11,510 nucleotides of DNA from JBLHKE01 sp047619485 (GCA_047619485.1 JBLHKE010000185.1:1-11510), one strand, 5' to 3'; counted from the stretch's first letter, positions 1 through 6,933 are shown. Notes: generated from the letters alone by a model not told the origin. A program made the numbers and translations.

Positions 1-422
1 CAGACGCACTGAAAAACCTGCTGACACTAGACGCTACCAAATGGCAGTACACCCACGGCACACGCAACGCCGAGGTGATCAGCCCTGACAATTGGGTCAT
101 CGACCAATCCCTCTTGGATCGCCCCGGGAACAGCGACATCCAGCTCGCCATGTTCCTCGACTACGGGAGCAATCCTCCCCTCTACCCCGAGTGGCAGAAG
201 TACCTGCGCGACAACCAACCACCAACGCTAATCGTCTGGGGTAAGAACGATGTCATCTTTCCTGCCGACGGCGCCCACCCCTACAAACGCGACCTCACCA
301 ATCTTGAGTTCCACCTCTTGGACACAGGGCACTTCGCCTTGGAAGAAGACGGCGCCGACATCGCGCAGAAGATCCGCAGCTTCCTGAGCCGTCAAGTAGG
401 TGGATCACAATCCACAAACTAG
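1..422 (+). CDS. alpha/beta fold hydrolase, C-terminal part (5' end outside window)
   Basis: The reading frame is open from base 3 to the TAG at 420-422, giving 139 visible residues, so the gene starts before the window. The visible part carries the end of an alpha/beta hydrolase fold. WGKND contains the usual acidic member of the catalytic triad at the end of a core strand, and LDTGHFALEE contains the catalytic histidine. The spacing and the phrase 'GA.PYKRDL' resemble the haloalkane dehalogenase/epoxide hydrolase-like branch. The nucleophile elbow lies outside the window, so the catalytic class and substrate cannot be told. It is a cytosolic-type enzyme as far as visible. It leads a run of three same-strand genes, and the next starts 82 bp downstream after a strong hairpin. 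The family call is secure; the specific function is not. Confidence 0.88.
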   Translation, partial: DALKNLLTLDATKWQYTHGTRNAEVISPDNWVIDQSLLDRPGNSDIQLAMFLDYGSNPPLYPEWQKYLRDNQPPTLIVWGKNDVIFPADGAHPYKRDLTNLEFHLLDTGHFALEEDGADIAQKIRSFLSRQVGGSQSTN

Positions 423-446
423 AGCAAATCCTAAAGTCTATTCCCT

Positions 447-473
447 CCCTCGCCGCCCATGTGGCGGCGAGGG
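447..473 (+). repeat. perfect 11-bp GC-rich hairpin between the hydrolase and DUF1348 genes
   Basis: Arms CCCTCGCCGCC (447-457) and GGCGGCGAGGG (463-473) are perfectly complementary around a 5-nt loop (CATGT). No T-run follows on either strand, so it is not a classical intrinsic terminator. It sits 25 bp after the hydrolase stop and 31 bp before the next start codon. It could act as an mRNA-stabilising or attenuating structure between operon genes, or be a small dispersed palindromic repeat. The structure is directly seen; the role is inferred. Confidence 0.75.
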
Positions 474-504
474 AACGGCGGAACAAGCAAAGAGATCCAC
501 CATC

Positions 505-930
505 ATGAGACCACCACTTCCACCATTCACCAACGAAACAGCCCTCGCCAAAGTGCAGGCAGCCGAAGATGGCTGGAACACGCGGAACCCCGAGAAAGTA
601 GTCCTGGCCTACACCGAGAACACCCGTTGGCGCAATCGCTCCACCTTTCTCGACGGCCGTGATGCGGTGAGCCAGTTCCTTCAAGGAAAGTGGCAACGCG
701 AGCTGGATTACCGCCTAAAGAAGACCCTCTGGAGCTTTACTAAGAACCGTATTTCGGTGAAGTTCGAATACGAATACCACCATGCCGATGGACAGTGGTT
801 TCGCGCCTACGGCAACGAACAATGGGAGTTCGCAGCTGACGGCTTGATGCAGGTCCGTGAAGCCAGCATCAATGAGATGCCAATCGCAGAAACCGACCGC
901 AAGTTCCTCTGGGAACGCCCGGCCCAATAG
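505..930 (+). CDS. DUF1348 / NTF2-like fold protein
   Basis: This is a 141-residue protein. The ATG at 505 is chosen because homology-like sequence (PLPPFTNETALAKVQAAEDGWN) begins there; the open frame reaching back to 400 reads through the hairpin and looks non-coding. A weak purine stretch, AAGAGAT, precedes the start. The sequence matches the DUF1348 branch of the NTF2/SnoaL cone fold: 'AEDGWNTRNPEKV..AYTENTRWRNR', 'F.GR.AV..FL..KW..ELDYRLKK.LWSF', and a C-terminal part around GNEQWEF, REASIN and FLWERP. It is about the usual length, with no signal peptide. The biochemical role of DUF1348 is unknown, though related cone-fold proteins bind or isomerise small hydrophobic molecules. It is probably co-transcribed with the flanking hydrolase and flavin-binding genes, with 46 bp to the next ATG. 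Confidence 0.88.
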   Translation: MRPPLPPFTNETALAKVQAAEDGWNTRNPEKVVLAYTENTRWRNRSTFLDGRDAVSQFLQGKWQRELDYRLKKTLWSFTKNRISVKFEYEYHHADGQWFRAYGNEQWEFAADGLMQVREASINEMPIAETDRKFLWERPAQ

Positions 931-976
931 GGCAACATCACCCCCGACCATCACAACCAACAGAGAACCGAAGATC

Positions 977-1567
977 ATGGGACAGAATTTTTCAACATTC
1001 GCCTTCACCGACAGTGTCAAAAACGCGCAGACGCACTACGGCTCGCGCAACAACTACGCAGGCCTCGAACAGGAACCTGATCGCTTCACACTCACCGACA
1101 AAGAGATCGCATTCATCGAGTCGAGGGACAGTTTCTACATGTCCACCGTCGGCGAGAATGGCTGGCCCTACATGCAGTTCCGAGGCGGCCCGATCGGCTT
1201 CTTCAAGGTCATCGGAGAGCGGACGATCGGGTTCGCCGATTTCCGCGGGAACCGTCAGTATATCAGCACTGGCAACTTGAACGCCGAGAAGAAGGCCATG
1301 CTCTTCCTCATCGACTACCCAACCCGCCAACGCGTAAAAATCTGGACGAGCTGCGAGATCAAAGATGTCGACGACGATCCCGAACTCGCAGCCCAACTGA
1401 TCTCGCCTGACTACCGGGCGAAGGTCGAGCGCCTATTCGTGTTCACCATCGAAGCTTTCGATTGGAACTGCCCCCAACACATCACAAAGCGATATTCCTT
1501 GGATGAAATCAAAGAACAGTTGAGACGGGGGAATCCGAGCTTTTTAGATCTGATCCCCACCGACTAA
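977..1567 (+). CDS. pyridoxamine 5'-phosphate oxidase-like FMN-binding protein
   Basis: This is a 196-residue protein. ATG 977 is chosen over the open frame back to 857, which overlaps the DUF1348 gene and lacks family character. A short N-terminal extension is followed by the split-barrel flavin-binding domain: 'IESRDSFYMSTVGENGWPYMQFRGGP' (about 50-75), 'IGFADFRGNRQYISTGNL' (about 88-106) and 'AMLFLIDYPTRQRVKIW' (about 112-128), then a helical C-terminal tail with FDWNCPQHITKRYS. This matches the predicted flavin-nucleotide-binding proteins related to PNPOx (COG3576-like) rather than true PdxH, whose substrate motifs are not seen. It probably binds FMN or F420-like cofactors in the cytosol; the substrate is unknown. 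It is the last gene of the left block and is followed by a weak A/T hairpin. Confidence 0.87.
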   Translation: MGQNFSTFAFTDSVKNAQTHYGSRNNYAGLEQEPDRFTLTDKEIAFIESRDSFYMSTVGENGWPYMQFRGGPIGFFKVIGERTIGFADFRGNRQYISTGNLNAEKKAMLFLIDYPTRQRVKIWTSCEIKDVDDDPELAAQLISPDYRAKVERLFVFTIEAFDWNCPQHITKRYSLDEIKEQLRRGNPSFLDLIPTD

Positions 1568-1590
1568 AAAGTGCGTCAGGTTACTTTTTT
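1566..1590 (+). terminator. weak candidate terminator after the PNPOx-like gene
   Basis: AAAAAGT (1566-1572, starting inside the stop codon) pairs with ACTTTTT (1583-1589) around a 10-nt loop, and the 3' arm itself forms a six-T run. The stem is AT-rich and therefore weak. An alternative pairing of GTCAGG (1575-1580) with CCTGAC (1604-1609) also exists. The location, directly at the end of the left block and before a 130-bp gap, favours a terminator, but strength is doubtful. Confidence 0.3.
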
Positions 1591-1722
1591 GCATTCATCA
1601 CTTCCTGACCAACGAAGAGCGAGGAAGAGCGGCCGTCCATTCTCCACCCTCACCTGACCGGCATGGGATGAAAAAACAATTTTCTAGGAATAATAAGAAC
1701 GCTATCCCTATCCAACCTGCCC

Positions 1723-2898
1723 ATGAATTACGAGCAAGCGTCACTAGCTACCCACGAACGCCTACGGGGAAAGATCGGCATCGCCAACAAGATGGAGCTC
1801 AAGACCCGCGATGACCTGGCCATCGCCTACACACCGGGCGTCGCCGAGCCCTGTCGGGTCATCGCCGCAGACCCGGCTGCGGCGCGGAGGCTAACGATCA
1901 AAGGCAACTCCGTCGCCGTGGTCAGCGATGGGTCGGCTGTCTTGGGGCTCGGCAACATCGGCGGGCTGGCCTCACTTCCAGTGATGGAGGGCAAGGCGAT
2001 GCTCTTCAAAGAATACGCCGATATCGACGCTTGGCCGATCGTACTCGATACGCAGGATCCGGACGAAATCATCGCCACTGTGCGCCACCTCGCGCCCGGT
2101 TTTGGCGGGATCAATCTCGAAGACATCGCCGCACCACAGTGCTTCCGCATCGAGGAGGAACTGCAAGATCTCGGCATCCCGGTCTTCCACGACGACCAGC
2201 ACGGCACCGCCATCGTCCTGCTCGCAGCGCTAATCAATGCGGCAAAACTCGTCGGCAAAGAGATCGCCGATCTGCGTGTGGTCATCAACGGCGCCGGCGC
2301 CGCAGGAACCGCCATCGCCCGGCTGATCCGGTGCGTAGGCCACGAGGGGAGCGCATGCGTTAGCGTTGCCGAAGTTCTCGTCTGCGACAGCAAAGGCATC
2401 GTCCACCCGGGGCGCAGCGATTTGAATGCGGAGAAGCGGGCGCTGCTCGAATACACCAACCATCGCATCCGCGCCGGAGATCTCCGCGATGCACTGGTCG
2501 ATGCTGACGTCTTCATCGGAGTCAGCAAGGGCAACCTCCTCACTGGCGCCGACATCGCGCTGATGGGGAAAGATCCAATCATTCTCGCAATGGCGAACCC
2601 GGTGCCGGAAATCATGCCGGACGTCGCTCGTGCGGCCGGTGCAGCGATCGTTGGCACCGGGCGCAGTGATTTCCCAAATCAAGTGAACAATGTCCTCGTC
2701 TTCCCCGGCATCTTCCGCGGAGCGCTCGACGCCGGCGCTGCACGCATCACCTCAGCGATGAAGCTCGCCGCCGCGCGCGCGCTGGCCGAGGCGACATCGA
2801 ATCCCAGCCACGACGCCATTCTCCCCTCCGTGCTCGACACCACGGTCGCCGCAAAGATCGCGGCCGCCACCGCCGCCGCCTACCAACCAAATTCATGA
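1723..2898 (+). CDS. short-form malic enzyme (oxaloacetate-decarboxylating malate dehydrogenase)
   Basis: This 391-residue protein oxidatively decarboxylates malate to pyruvate and CO2 and makes NADH or NADPH. Family motifs are complete. The catalytic tyrosine lies in YTPGVAEP (36-43), the catalytic lysine in MEGKAMLFK (K91), metal ligands in NLEDIAAP (E133/D134) and FHDDQHGTA (D158), a Rossmann loop in GAGAAG (190-195), CDSKG further on, and a C-terminal NPVPEI...GTGRSDFPNQVNN block. The length equals the compact bacterial form (B. subtilis YtsJ type) without the phosphotransacetylase domain of MaeB. NAD versus NADP preference cannot be read safely. The region between the Rossmann loop and CDSKG (IRCVGHEGSACVSVAE) seems slightly longer than usual. 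There is no Shine-Dalgarno before ATG 1723; an A/T-rich stretch at about 1671-1705 could hold the promoter. The stop overlaps the next gene by ATGA, implying translational coupling. Confidence 0.95.
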   Translation: MNYEQASLATHERLRGKIGIANKMELKTRDDLAIAYTPGVAEPCRVIAADPAAARRLTIKGNSVAVVSDGSAVLGLGNIGGLASLPVMEGKAMLFKEYADIDAWPIVLDTQDPDEIIATVRHLAPGFGGINLEDIAAPQCFRIEEELQDLGIPVFHDDQHGTAIVLLAALINAAKLVGKEIADLRVVINGAGAAGTAIARLIRCVGHEGSACVSVAEVLVCDSKGIVHPGRSDLNAEKRALLEYTNHRIRAGDLRDALVDADVFIGVSKGNLLTGADIALMGKDPIILAMANPVPEIMPDVARAAGAAIVGTGRSDFPNQVNNVLVFPGIFRGALDAGAARITSAMKLAAARALAEATSNPSHDAILPSVLDTTVAAKIAAATAAAYQPNS

Positions 2899-4247
2899 CT
2901 GATTCCCCTACCCACTTCGACGCCATCATCATCGGCTCTGGCACCTCCGCCTACTATGCCGCCACCGGATTGTTGAAAGGCGACAAGAGCGTCGCCATCA
3001 TCGACGAGCGCCCCTTCGGCGGCACCTGCGCGCTGCGCGGTTGCCAACCGAAGAAATACCTCGTCGCCAATGCAGAGGCCATCGCTTCCGCCCAGCACCT
3101 CGTCGGCAAAGGGATCGACGCCGCACCCCACACCGATTGGCCGGCGCTGCAGGCACTCAAGAACGAATTCCTCGACGGCCACTCGGAAGAAGCGCTGAAA
3201 GACTGGCAGGATGAGGGCGTCGCCACCTTCCGCCACCGCGCCACCCTCAGTGGCCCCAACGAGGTCACGCTCGACGACGGCCGCAAGCTCACCGCCGAAC
3301 GCATCGTCCTCGCCACCGGCTCGTCGCCGCGCCCAACCGACATTCCTGGCTCCGAGCACCTACACACCAGCGACGACTTCCTCTCACTGCCCGAACTTCC
3401 GCGCCGCATCACCTTTGTCGGCGGCGGTTACATCTCCTTCGAGTTTGCTCACGTCGCGGCCCGCGCGGGTGCCGAGGTCACCATCTTGCACCGCTCTGCC
3501 CGCCCGCTGAACGGATTCGACCCGGACATGGTGGACGTCGTTCTGGAAGCCAGCCGCGAGGCCGGTATCAAAGTCCTTCTCGAAGAGTCCCCCACCAGCG
3601 TCGAAGCGGATGGCGATGCCTTGAAGATCAAAACCACGCGCGGCAACAACATCGCAACCGACTTCATCGTCTCCGCCACCGGACGCGTGCCGAACCTGAG
3701 CGCACTCGACAGTGACGCCGGAAACGTCGAGCACGGCAGGCGCGGAGTCGTCGTCAACGAGTTCCTTCAGAGCACGACCAACCCAGCAGTCTACGCCATC
3801 GGCGATTGTGCCTCACACGGACTCATGCTCGCCACGGTCGGCGACGACCACGGCAAGGTCGCCGCTCGCAACATCCTCGAGGACAACTCCACGCCAGTCG
3901 ACCAGCGGGTCGTCCCGAGCGCCGTGTTCACCATCCCCAACCTCGCCACCGTCGGACTCACCGAAGCGCAGGCGACCGAGCAGGGTCACGACTTTCGAGT
4001 CAACCGCGGCGACACCACCGGCTGGGCTTCTTCCAAGCGCATCGGCGAAACCCACGGAGCCTACAAGGTTCTGATCGACAACACATCCGGCCTGCTACTC
4101 GGCGCGCACCTCGTCCGCCACAACGCCGCCGAAGTCATCAACACCTTCGCCCTCGCCATGGCGCACGACATCCCGGCGACGGCGCTCGCTAATTTCCTTT
4201 GGGCCTACCCTACTTCCACTTCCGATCTCAAAAACATGGTGCGCTAG
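2895..4247 (+). CDS. FAD-dependent pyridine nucleotide-disulfide oxidoreductase (glutathione-reductase-like, altered dyad)
   Basis: This is a 450-residue flavoprotein. Visible features in order are the FAD-binding GSGTSAYYAA (14-23), the redox pair CALRGC (C45 and C50) in FGGTCALRGCQPKK, ATGSSPRP, the NAD(P)-binding FVGGGYISFEFA (about 174-185), the second FAD motif AIGDCAS, and a C-terminal dimerisation domain. The family normally ends with HPT..E, whose His-Glu dyad serves as acid/base for the disulfide substrate. Here the place reads WAYPTSTSDL (436-445), so Tyr438 replaces His. The enzyme therefore has a competent flavin/disulfide centre but probably not classical glutathione reductase or lipoamide dehydrogenase activity. 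An electron-transfer or quinone/thiol reductase role is possible. The start overlaps the malic enzyme stop (ATGA), suggesting use of NAD(P)H made nearby. The gdhA relic follows 40 bp later. Confidence 0.92.
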   Translation: MTDSPTHFDAIIIGSGTSAYYAATGLLKGDKSVAIIDERPFGGTCALRGCQPKKYLVANAEAIASAQHLVGKGIDAAPHTDWPALQALKNEFLDGHSEEALKDWQDEGVATFRHRATLSGPNEVTLDDGRKLTAERIVLATGSSPRPTDIPGSEHLHTSDDFLSLPELPRRITFVGGGYISFEFAHVAARAGAEVTILHRSARPLNGFDPDMVDVVLEASREAGIKVLLEESPTSVEADGDALKIKTTRGNNIATDFIVSATGRVPNLSALDSDAGNVEHGRRGVVVNEFLQSTTNPAVYAIGDCASHGLMLATVGDDHGKVAARNILEDNSTPVDQRVVPSAVFTIPNLATVGLTEAQATEQGHDFRVNRGDTTGWASSKRIGETHGAYKVLIDNTSGLLLGAHLVRHNAAEVINTFALAMAHDIPATALANFLWAYPTSTSDLKNMVR

Positions 4248-4287
4248 CGGGGCACCGAACACCACGAACCATCCCCCTCCAGCAGCT

Positions 4288-5043
4288 ATGCATACCACCT
4301 ATACAGATCTCGAAACTTTCATGCCGCGGTTCGAGAAGTCGCCGGCGATGTCCTGCCCTTTATCGAGAACCACACCAACTACCAGGGAGAATGGCTGTTC
4401 GAACGTCTGACCGAACCGGACCGCGTCAGCTGGGTCGACGACGATGGCAACGTCTGCGCCAACCGCGCCTGGCGCGTCCAGTTTTGCAACGCCATCGGTC
4501 CCGACACGGACAAGCCCGCCGCTGACATCGGCGTCGGCGCGCGCGAGGTCGGCTACCTCGTCGGCCAATATCGCCGGCTCACACACACCTTCACCGCTGC
4601 CATGACCGGCAAAGGCATCGACTTCGGCGGCAGCGTCGGCCGCAAAGAAGCGACCGGCTACGGCACAGTCTACTTCATGCGCGAGATGTTGAACGCCGCC
4701 GGCGATAAACTGGAAGGCAAGACCGCCGTCATCTCCGGCTCGGGCAACGTCGCACGCTACTGCATCGAGAAGCTGCTCCAGCTCAAAGCCAAGCCTCTCA
4801 CCGCCAGCGATAGCTCCGGGTTCGTCCACGATTCCGATGGCATCGATGAAGTGAAACTCGCTGCGGATCAACTGGGCCCTCGCCGAGATCGACGAGCGCC
4901 TGCAGGGCATCATGTGCGGCATCCACGAAAAATTCCGCACCTACGGTGAGCGCGATGGCGGCGGCACCGACTACGTCCGCGGCGCCAACATTGGCGGTTT
5001 CACCAAAGTCGCCAACGCCCTGCAAGAATGCGGTGTCGTCTAA
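4288..5043 (+). pseudogene. gdhA: gdhA relic: NADP-type glutamate dehydrogenase with several internal deletions and frameshifts
   Basis: Pieces of hexameric NADP-type glutamate dehydrogenase appear in order but in changing frames. From ATG 4288 the frame reads MHTTYTDLETF, then shifts. From about 4320 a second frame gives HAAVREVAGDVLPFIEN, a NRAWRVQF core, DIGVGAREVGYL, TGKGIDFGGS, the Rossmann GSGNVA (4737-4754) and TASDSSGFV. From about 4867 a third frame gives INWALAEIDERLQGIMCGIH and GANIGGFTKVA, ending at TAA 5041-5043. Compared with the roughly 447-residue family, about 15 residues are missing near the start and about 5 before WVDD. Some 75-80 after AIGP, including the KGGMRFHP and GGGKGG catalytic lysines, and some 115-130 before INWA are also gone. 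Glutamate synthesis by this protein is impossible. The remaining sequence is otherwise well conserved, so decay seems recent and deletion-driven. It was probably the third gene behind the malic enzyme and FAD oxidoreductase. Confidence 0.93.
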
Positions 5044-5094
5044 CACCCACATTTCCCCGCCGCCGACCCGACGAAGAAAATCCCTAATAGAAAT

Positions 5095-5123
5095 TTGACC
5101 CGACCGACCGGTCGTAGTAAGCA
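5095..5123 (+). promoter_or_regulatory. candidate promoter and TetR operator upstream of the tetR gene
   Basis: A perfect 10-bp palindrome, CGACCGGTCG (5105-5114), lies 15 bp before the tetR ATG and is preceded by a tandem CGAC. TTGACC (5095-5100) resembles a -35 box; 17 bp further on is TAAGCA (5118-5123), a poor -10 match. The palindrome falls between them, as expected for an autorepressed TetR-family promoter, and resembles ACC-GGT type operators of this family. If this promoter is right, the transcript would start almost at the ATG, that is, nearly leaderless. The palindrome is seen directly; the regulatory use is inferred. Confidence 0.55.
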
Positions 5124-5129
5124 TTCAAC

Positions 5130-5714
5130 ATGCCAGCAGAAAAACCACCGAAGACCAAACGTGACGAACTCGTCGACATCGCTTCCTCGCTCTTCTACGA
5201 GCAAGGTTTTGGGGCGACCGGCATCAAACAGATCATCGATACGGCCGGGATTGCCAAAGGCACATTCTATTCCCACTTCGAGTCCAAGGAGGAGGTCGGA
5301 CTCGCATGGCTCAGGAAGCGCCATAGCGTGTGGAATTCTTGGCTCCAGGCGGAGATAGAAAAGGCGAAGAGCCCGAAAGAGAAGATTCTTTCGCTCTTCG
5401 ATTTTCTGGAAAAATGGATGTCGGAGAGCGAATTTCGCGGATGCGCTTTCCTCAACACGATGGCGGAAGTGCCTGATCCCGATCATTCGATGCGGCACGA
5501 AGTCGCGGCACACAAAAGTGGTTTGCGGCAGTCGATCCAAGCGCTTGCGGCACAACACTTCGCTGGAAAGTCCAGCGCCTTTGCGAAGCAAAAAGGATCC
5601 GTCATCTTCCTGCTCTTCGAGGGTGCGCTCATCGAAGCGCAGAACTTCCGCGATCCCTGGCCGATCGTCGCCGCGCGCAAGGAGGTCAAAAGCATGCTCA
5701 CTGGCGGATTTTAA
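5130..5714 (+). CDS. TetR/AcrR family transcriptional regulator
   Basis: This is a 194-residue regulator. The N-terminal DNA-binding domain is classical: KTKRDELVDIASSLFYEQGF (8-27), GIKQIIDTAGIAKGTFYSHF (31-50) as the helix-turn-helix, then ESKEEVGLAWL. The C-terminal ligand domain begins after about residue 75 and contains FRGCAFLNTMAEVPDPDH (102-119), a pattern I associate with the LmrA/YxaF-like TetR group; the ligand is unknown. Length is normal. ATG 5130 has no Shine-Dalgarno. A palindrome immediately upstream fits autoregulation, and a related imperfect palindrome at 5739-5750 lies before the next gene, so it may control both itself and the four genes that follow on the same strand. 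It probably represses them until a small molecule binds. Confidence 0.93.
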   Translation: MPAEKPPKTKRDELVDIASSLFYEQGFGATGIKQIIDTAGIAKGTFYSHFESKEEVGLAWLRKRHSVWNSWLQAEIEKAKSPKEKILSLFDFLEKWMSESEFRGCAFLNTMAEVPDPDHSMRHEVAAHKSGLRQSIQALAAQHFAGKSSAFAKQKGSVIFLLFEGALIEAQNFRDPWPIVAARKEVKSMLTGGF

Positions 5715-5738
5715 TCTTCATTCTTTTACAACAATGGT

Positions 5739-5750
5739 GACCGGCCAGTC
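5739..5750 (+). promoter_or_regulatory. possible second TetR-type operator
   Basis: GACCGGCCAGTC is a 12-bp palindrome with one mismatched pair and shares GACCGG with the operator-like site before tetR. It lies 40 bp upstream of the next start codon (5790), in the only gap of notable size in this block. It could be a second binding site for the same repressor. The similarity is short, so chance is a real alternative. Confidence 0.3.
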
Positions 5751-5789
5751 GCAACAAGATCCAAGCTTTCCTCAACTAGAGATTTGATC

Positions 5790-6422
5790 ATGACCACACA
5801 TTATTCCTTTTCGAAGGCAAGAGAGGAGTTCGAGCGAGCCTGGAACAACCCGGCTCACACCCGAATCGAACCCGAATCTGTCGATGTGATTACCATACTA
5901 CACGACTATTACTCAACGAGCGAAGCGCTGCCCCTCACGAAACAGATACTTTGGGACGCGGAGGTCAAGAAGGCCTGGGACCCGGGGACATACATTCCTG
6001 GCGTTGTTAGTGAAGGCGAGGCATGGGGACGGAAGTCGCTGGAGAATGGGGAAGAGCTCCTGATGAGAGCTAGTCGGCAACGCGCCTGGGCAACAGGCGT
6101 CGACGAAGGACCGATCCTGGAAGAAGTCTATTTGAGTCCCGGGGAGCAATCGGTTCTCTTCTTCGGCAGAGCGGAGCTTTCGAAGGACGCCGGCCCGGAT
6201 CTTCGGGCCAGCACCCATCAGCCGCTGTTTCACGTAGAACACGCCGTCAGGGGAACGGACTCACATCCCCTGAATCTGTGGCGCATCGTGCACTTAACCG
6301 CAAAGAAGGACGACTCGCTCATCGAGCGCCAGATGATGGAAACGGGCACTCCAGAGTGGCTCCGAAGGTTCATCGCGATCTACGTCGAAACGGATCTTGG
6401 GATCAAGCTGACCCCTCGGTAG
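5790..6422 (+). CDS. uncharacterised 210-aa protein in the TetR block
   Basis: I do not recognise this family. ATG 5790 is preferred to the TTG two codons upstream; a weak AGAG lies about 10 bp before it. The 210-residue product has no signal peptide or membrane segment and is rich in charged residues and tryptophan (seven Trp). Segments that look structured and perhaps conserved are TKQILWDAEVKKAWDPGTYI (50-69), a HQPLFHVEHAVRGT stretch (143-156) and NLWRIVHLT (162-170), followed by an amphipathic C-terminal helix ending in YVETDLGIKL. The alternation of short strands (YLSPGEQSVLFFGRAEL, LWRIVHLT) suggests an alpha+beta cytosolic enzyme or binding domain. It sits 75 bp after tetR and 29 bp before a truncated oxidoreductase gene, so it is likely under TetR control. 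Base composition matches its neighbours. Confidence 0.82.
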   Translation: MTTHYSFSKAREEFERAWNNPAHTRIEPESVDVITILHDYYSTSEALPLTKQILWDAEVKKAWDPGTYIPGVVSEGEAWGRKSLENGEELLMRASRQRAWATGVDEGPILEEVYLSPGEQSVLFFGRAELSKDAGPDLRASTHQPLFHVEHAVRGTDSHPLNLWRIVHLTAKKDDSLIERQMMETGTPEWLRRFIAIYVETDLGIKLTPR

Positions 6423-6451
6423 AGAAGTGATCGCCAGAAGCGAAAAGCGAG

Positions 6452-6910
6452 ATGACCTTCGACAGCGATTTCGGCCAAGCCGGCTATTCCGAGACGAAAC
6501 CGTTGGAGCCTGCGCTCGAAAAAGTGCTCGAAGACCTTAAGTGGAGTGAGCACTTGGTTCTGACGACGCCGATGTGGTGGGGCGGCCTGCCGGCGAAGCT
6601 GAAGGGGATGATCGACCGCGCGTTCCTACCAGGACGTGTCTTTGACACACGTGTCATGAAAGCCGGATTACCCAGCCCCTTGCTGAAAGGGCGGAGCGCA
6701 CGGGTGATACTCACATCCGACACCCCGGGATGGGTCATGCGCTTTATCTACAAGAACGCGCTTGTCGGGCAGCTCCGGAAACAAATCCTCAGTTTCGTCG
6801 GGATCAAGCCCGCGAGGATCACACATTTTTCCGGAGCCAGCCATGCGAAGCCAATTGTCGTAGATCGCTGGATCGAGAGTGTCAGAAAGATCGGCGCCAC
6901 CGGCGCATAG
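6452..6910 (+). CDS. N-terminally truncated flavodoxin-fold NAD(P)H oxidoreductase
   Basis: The frame reads 152 residues from ATG 6452. It matches the flavodoxin-like NAD(P)H:quinone/FMN reductase family (Flavodoxin_2-like): WSEHLVLTTPMWWGGLPAKL (31-50), KGMIDRAFLPGRVF (51-64), KGRSARVILTSDTPGW (79-94) and a C-terminal FVGIKPARITHFSGA. Family members normally carry a further 40-50 residues at the N-terminus with the first beta strand and the loop that binds the FMN phosphate. These are absent, and an in-frame TGA at 6428-6430 closes the frame upstream. MTFDSDFG corresponds to the point where the intact protein leaves its second beta strand. The gene thus seems to have lost its 5' end by a deletion reaching close to the preceding stop codon (6422). 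It may be a pseudogene or a non-flavin-binding remnant. The frame is otherwise intact. Confidence 0.78.
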   Translation: MTFDSDFGQAGYSETKPLEPALEKVLEDLKWSEHLVLTTPMWWGGLPAKLKGMIDRAFLPGRVFDTRVMKAGLPSPLLKGRSARVILTSDTPGWVMRFIYKNALVGQLRKQILSFVGIKPARITHFSGASHAKPIVVDRWIESVRKIGATGA

Positions 6911-6933
6911 CAAAGCCAGACAACCCCATTGCA

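Noticed and set aside
857..976. Upstream extension of the PNPOx-like gene
   Set aside because: It overlaps the DUF1348 coding region out of frame and is Ser/Pro/Thr-rich; the family sequence begins at ATG 977.
1575..1659. Repeated GTCAGG/CCTGAC words (1575, 1604, 1653)
   Set aside because: Six- to seven-base words in differing spacing are too short to call an operator set.
1827..2657. Long 276-codon open frame on the minus strand
   Set aside because: It lies entirely antisense to the malic enzyme, whose motifs are complete; composition is Ser/Ala/Pro/Arg-rich as expected of a shadow frame.
2880..3359. 159-codon minus-strand frame opposite the FAD oxidoreductase
   Set aside because: Gly/Val/Asp-rich shadow of a high-GC gene; the plus-strand protein has all cofactor motifs.
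4602..4949. A 115-codon frame that could be read as a short NADP-binding protein
   Set aside because: It is the middle fragment of the glutamate dehydrogenase relic; family sequence continues upstream in the same frame and downstream in another.
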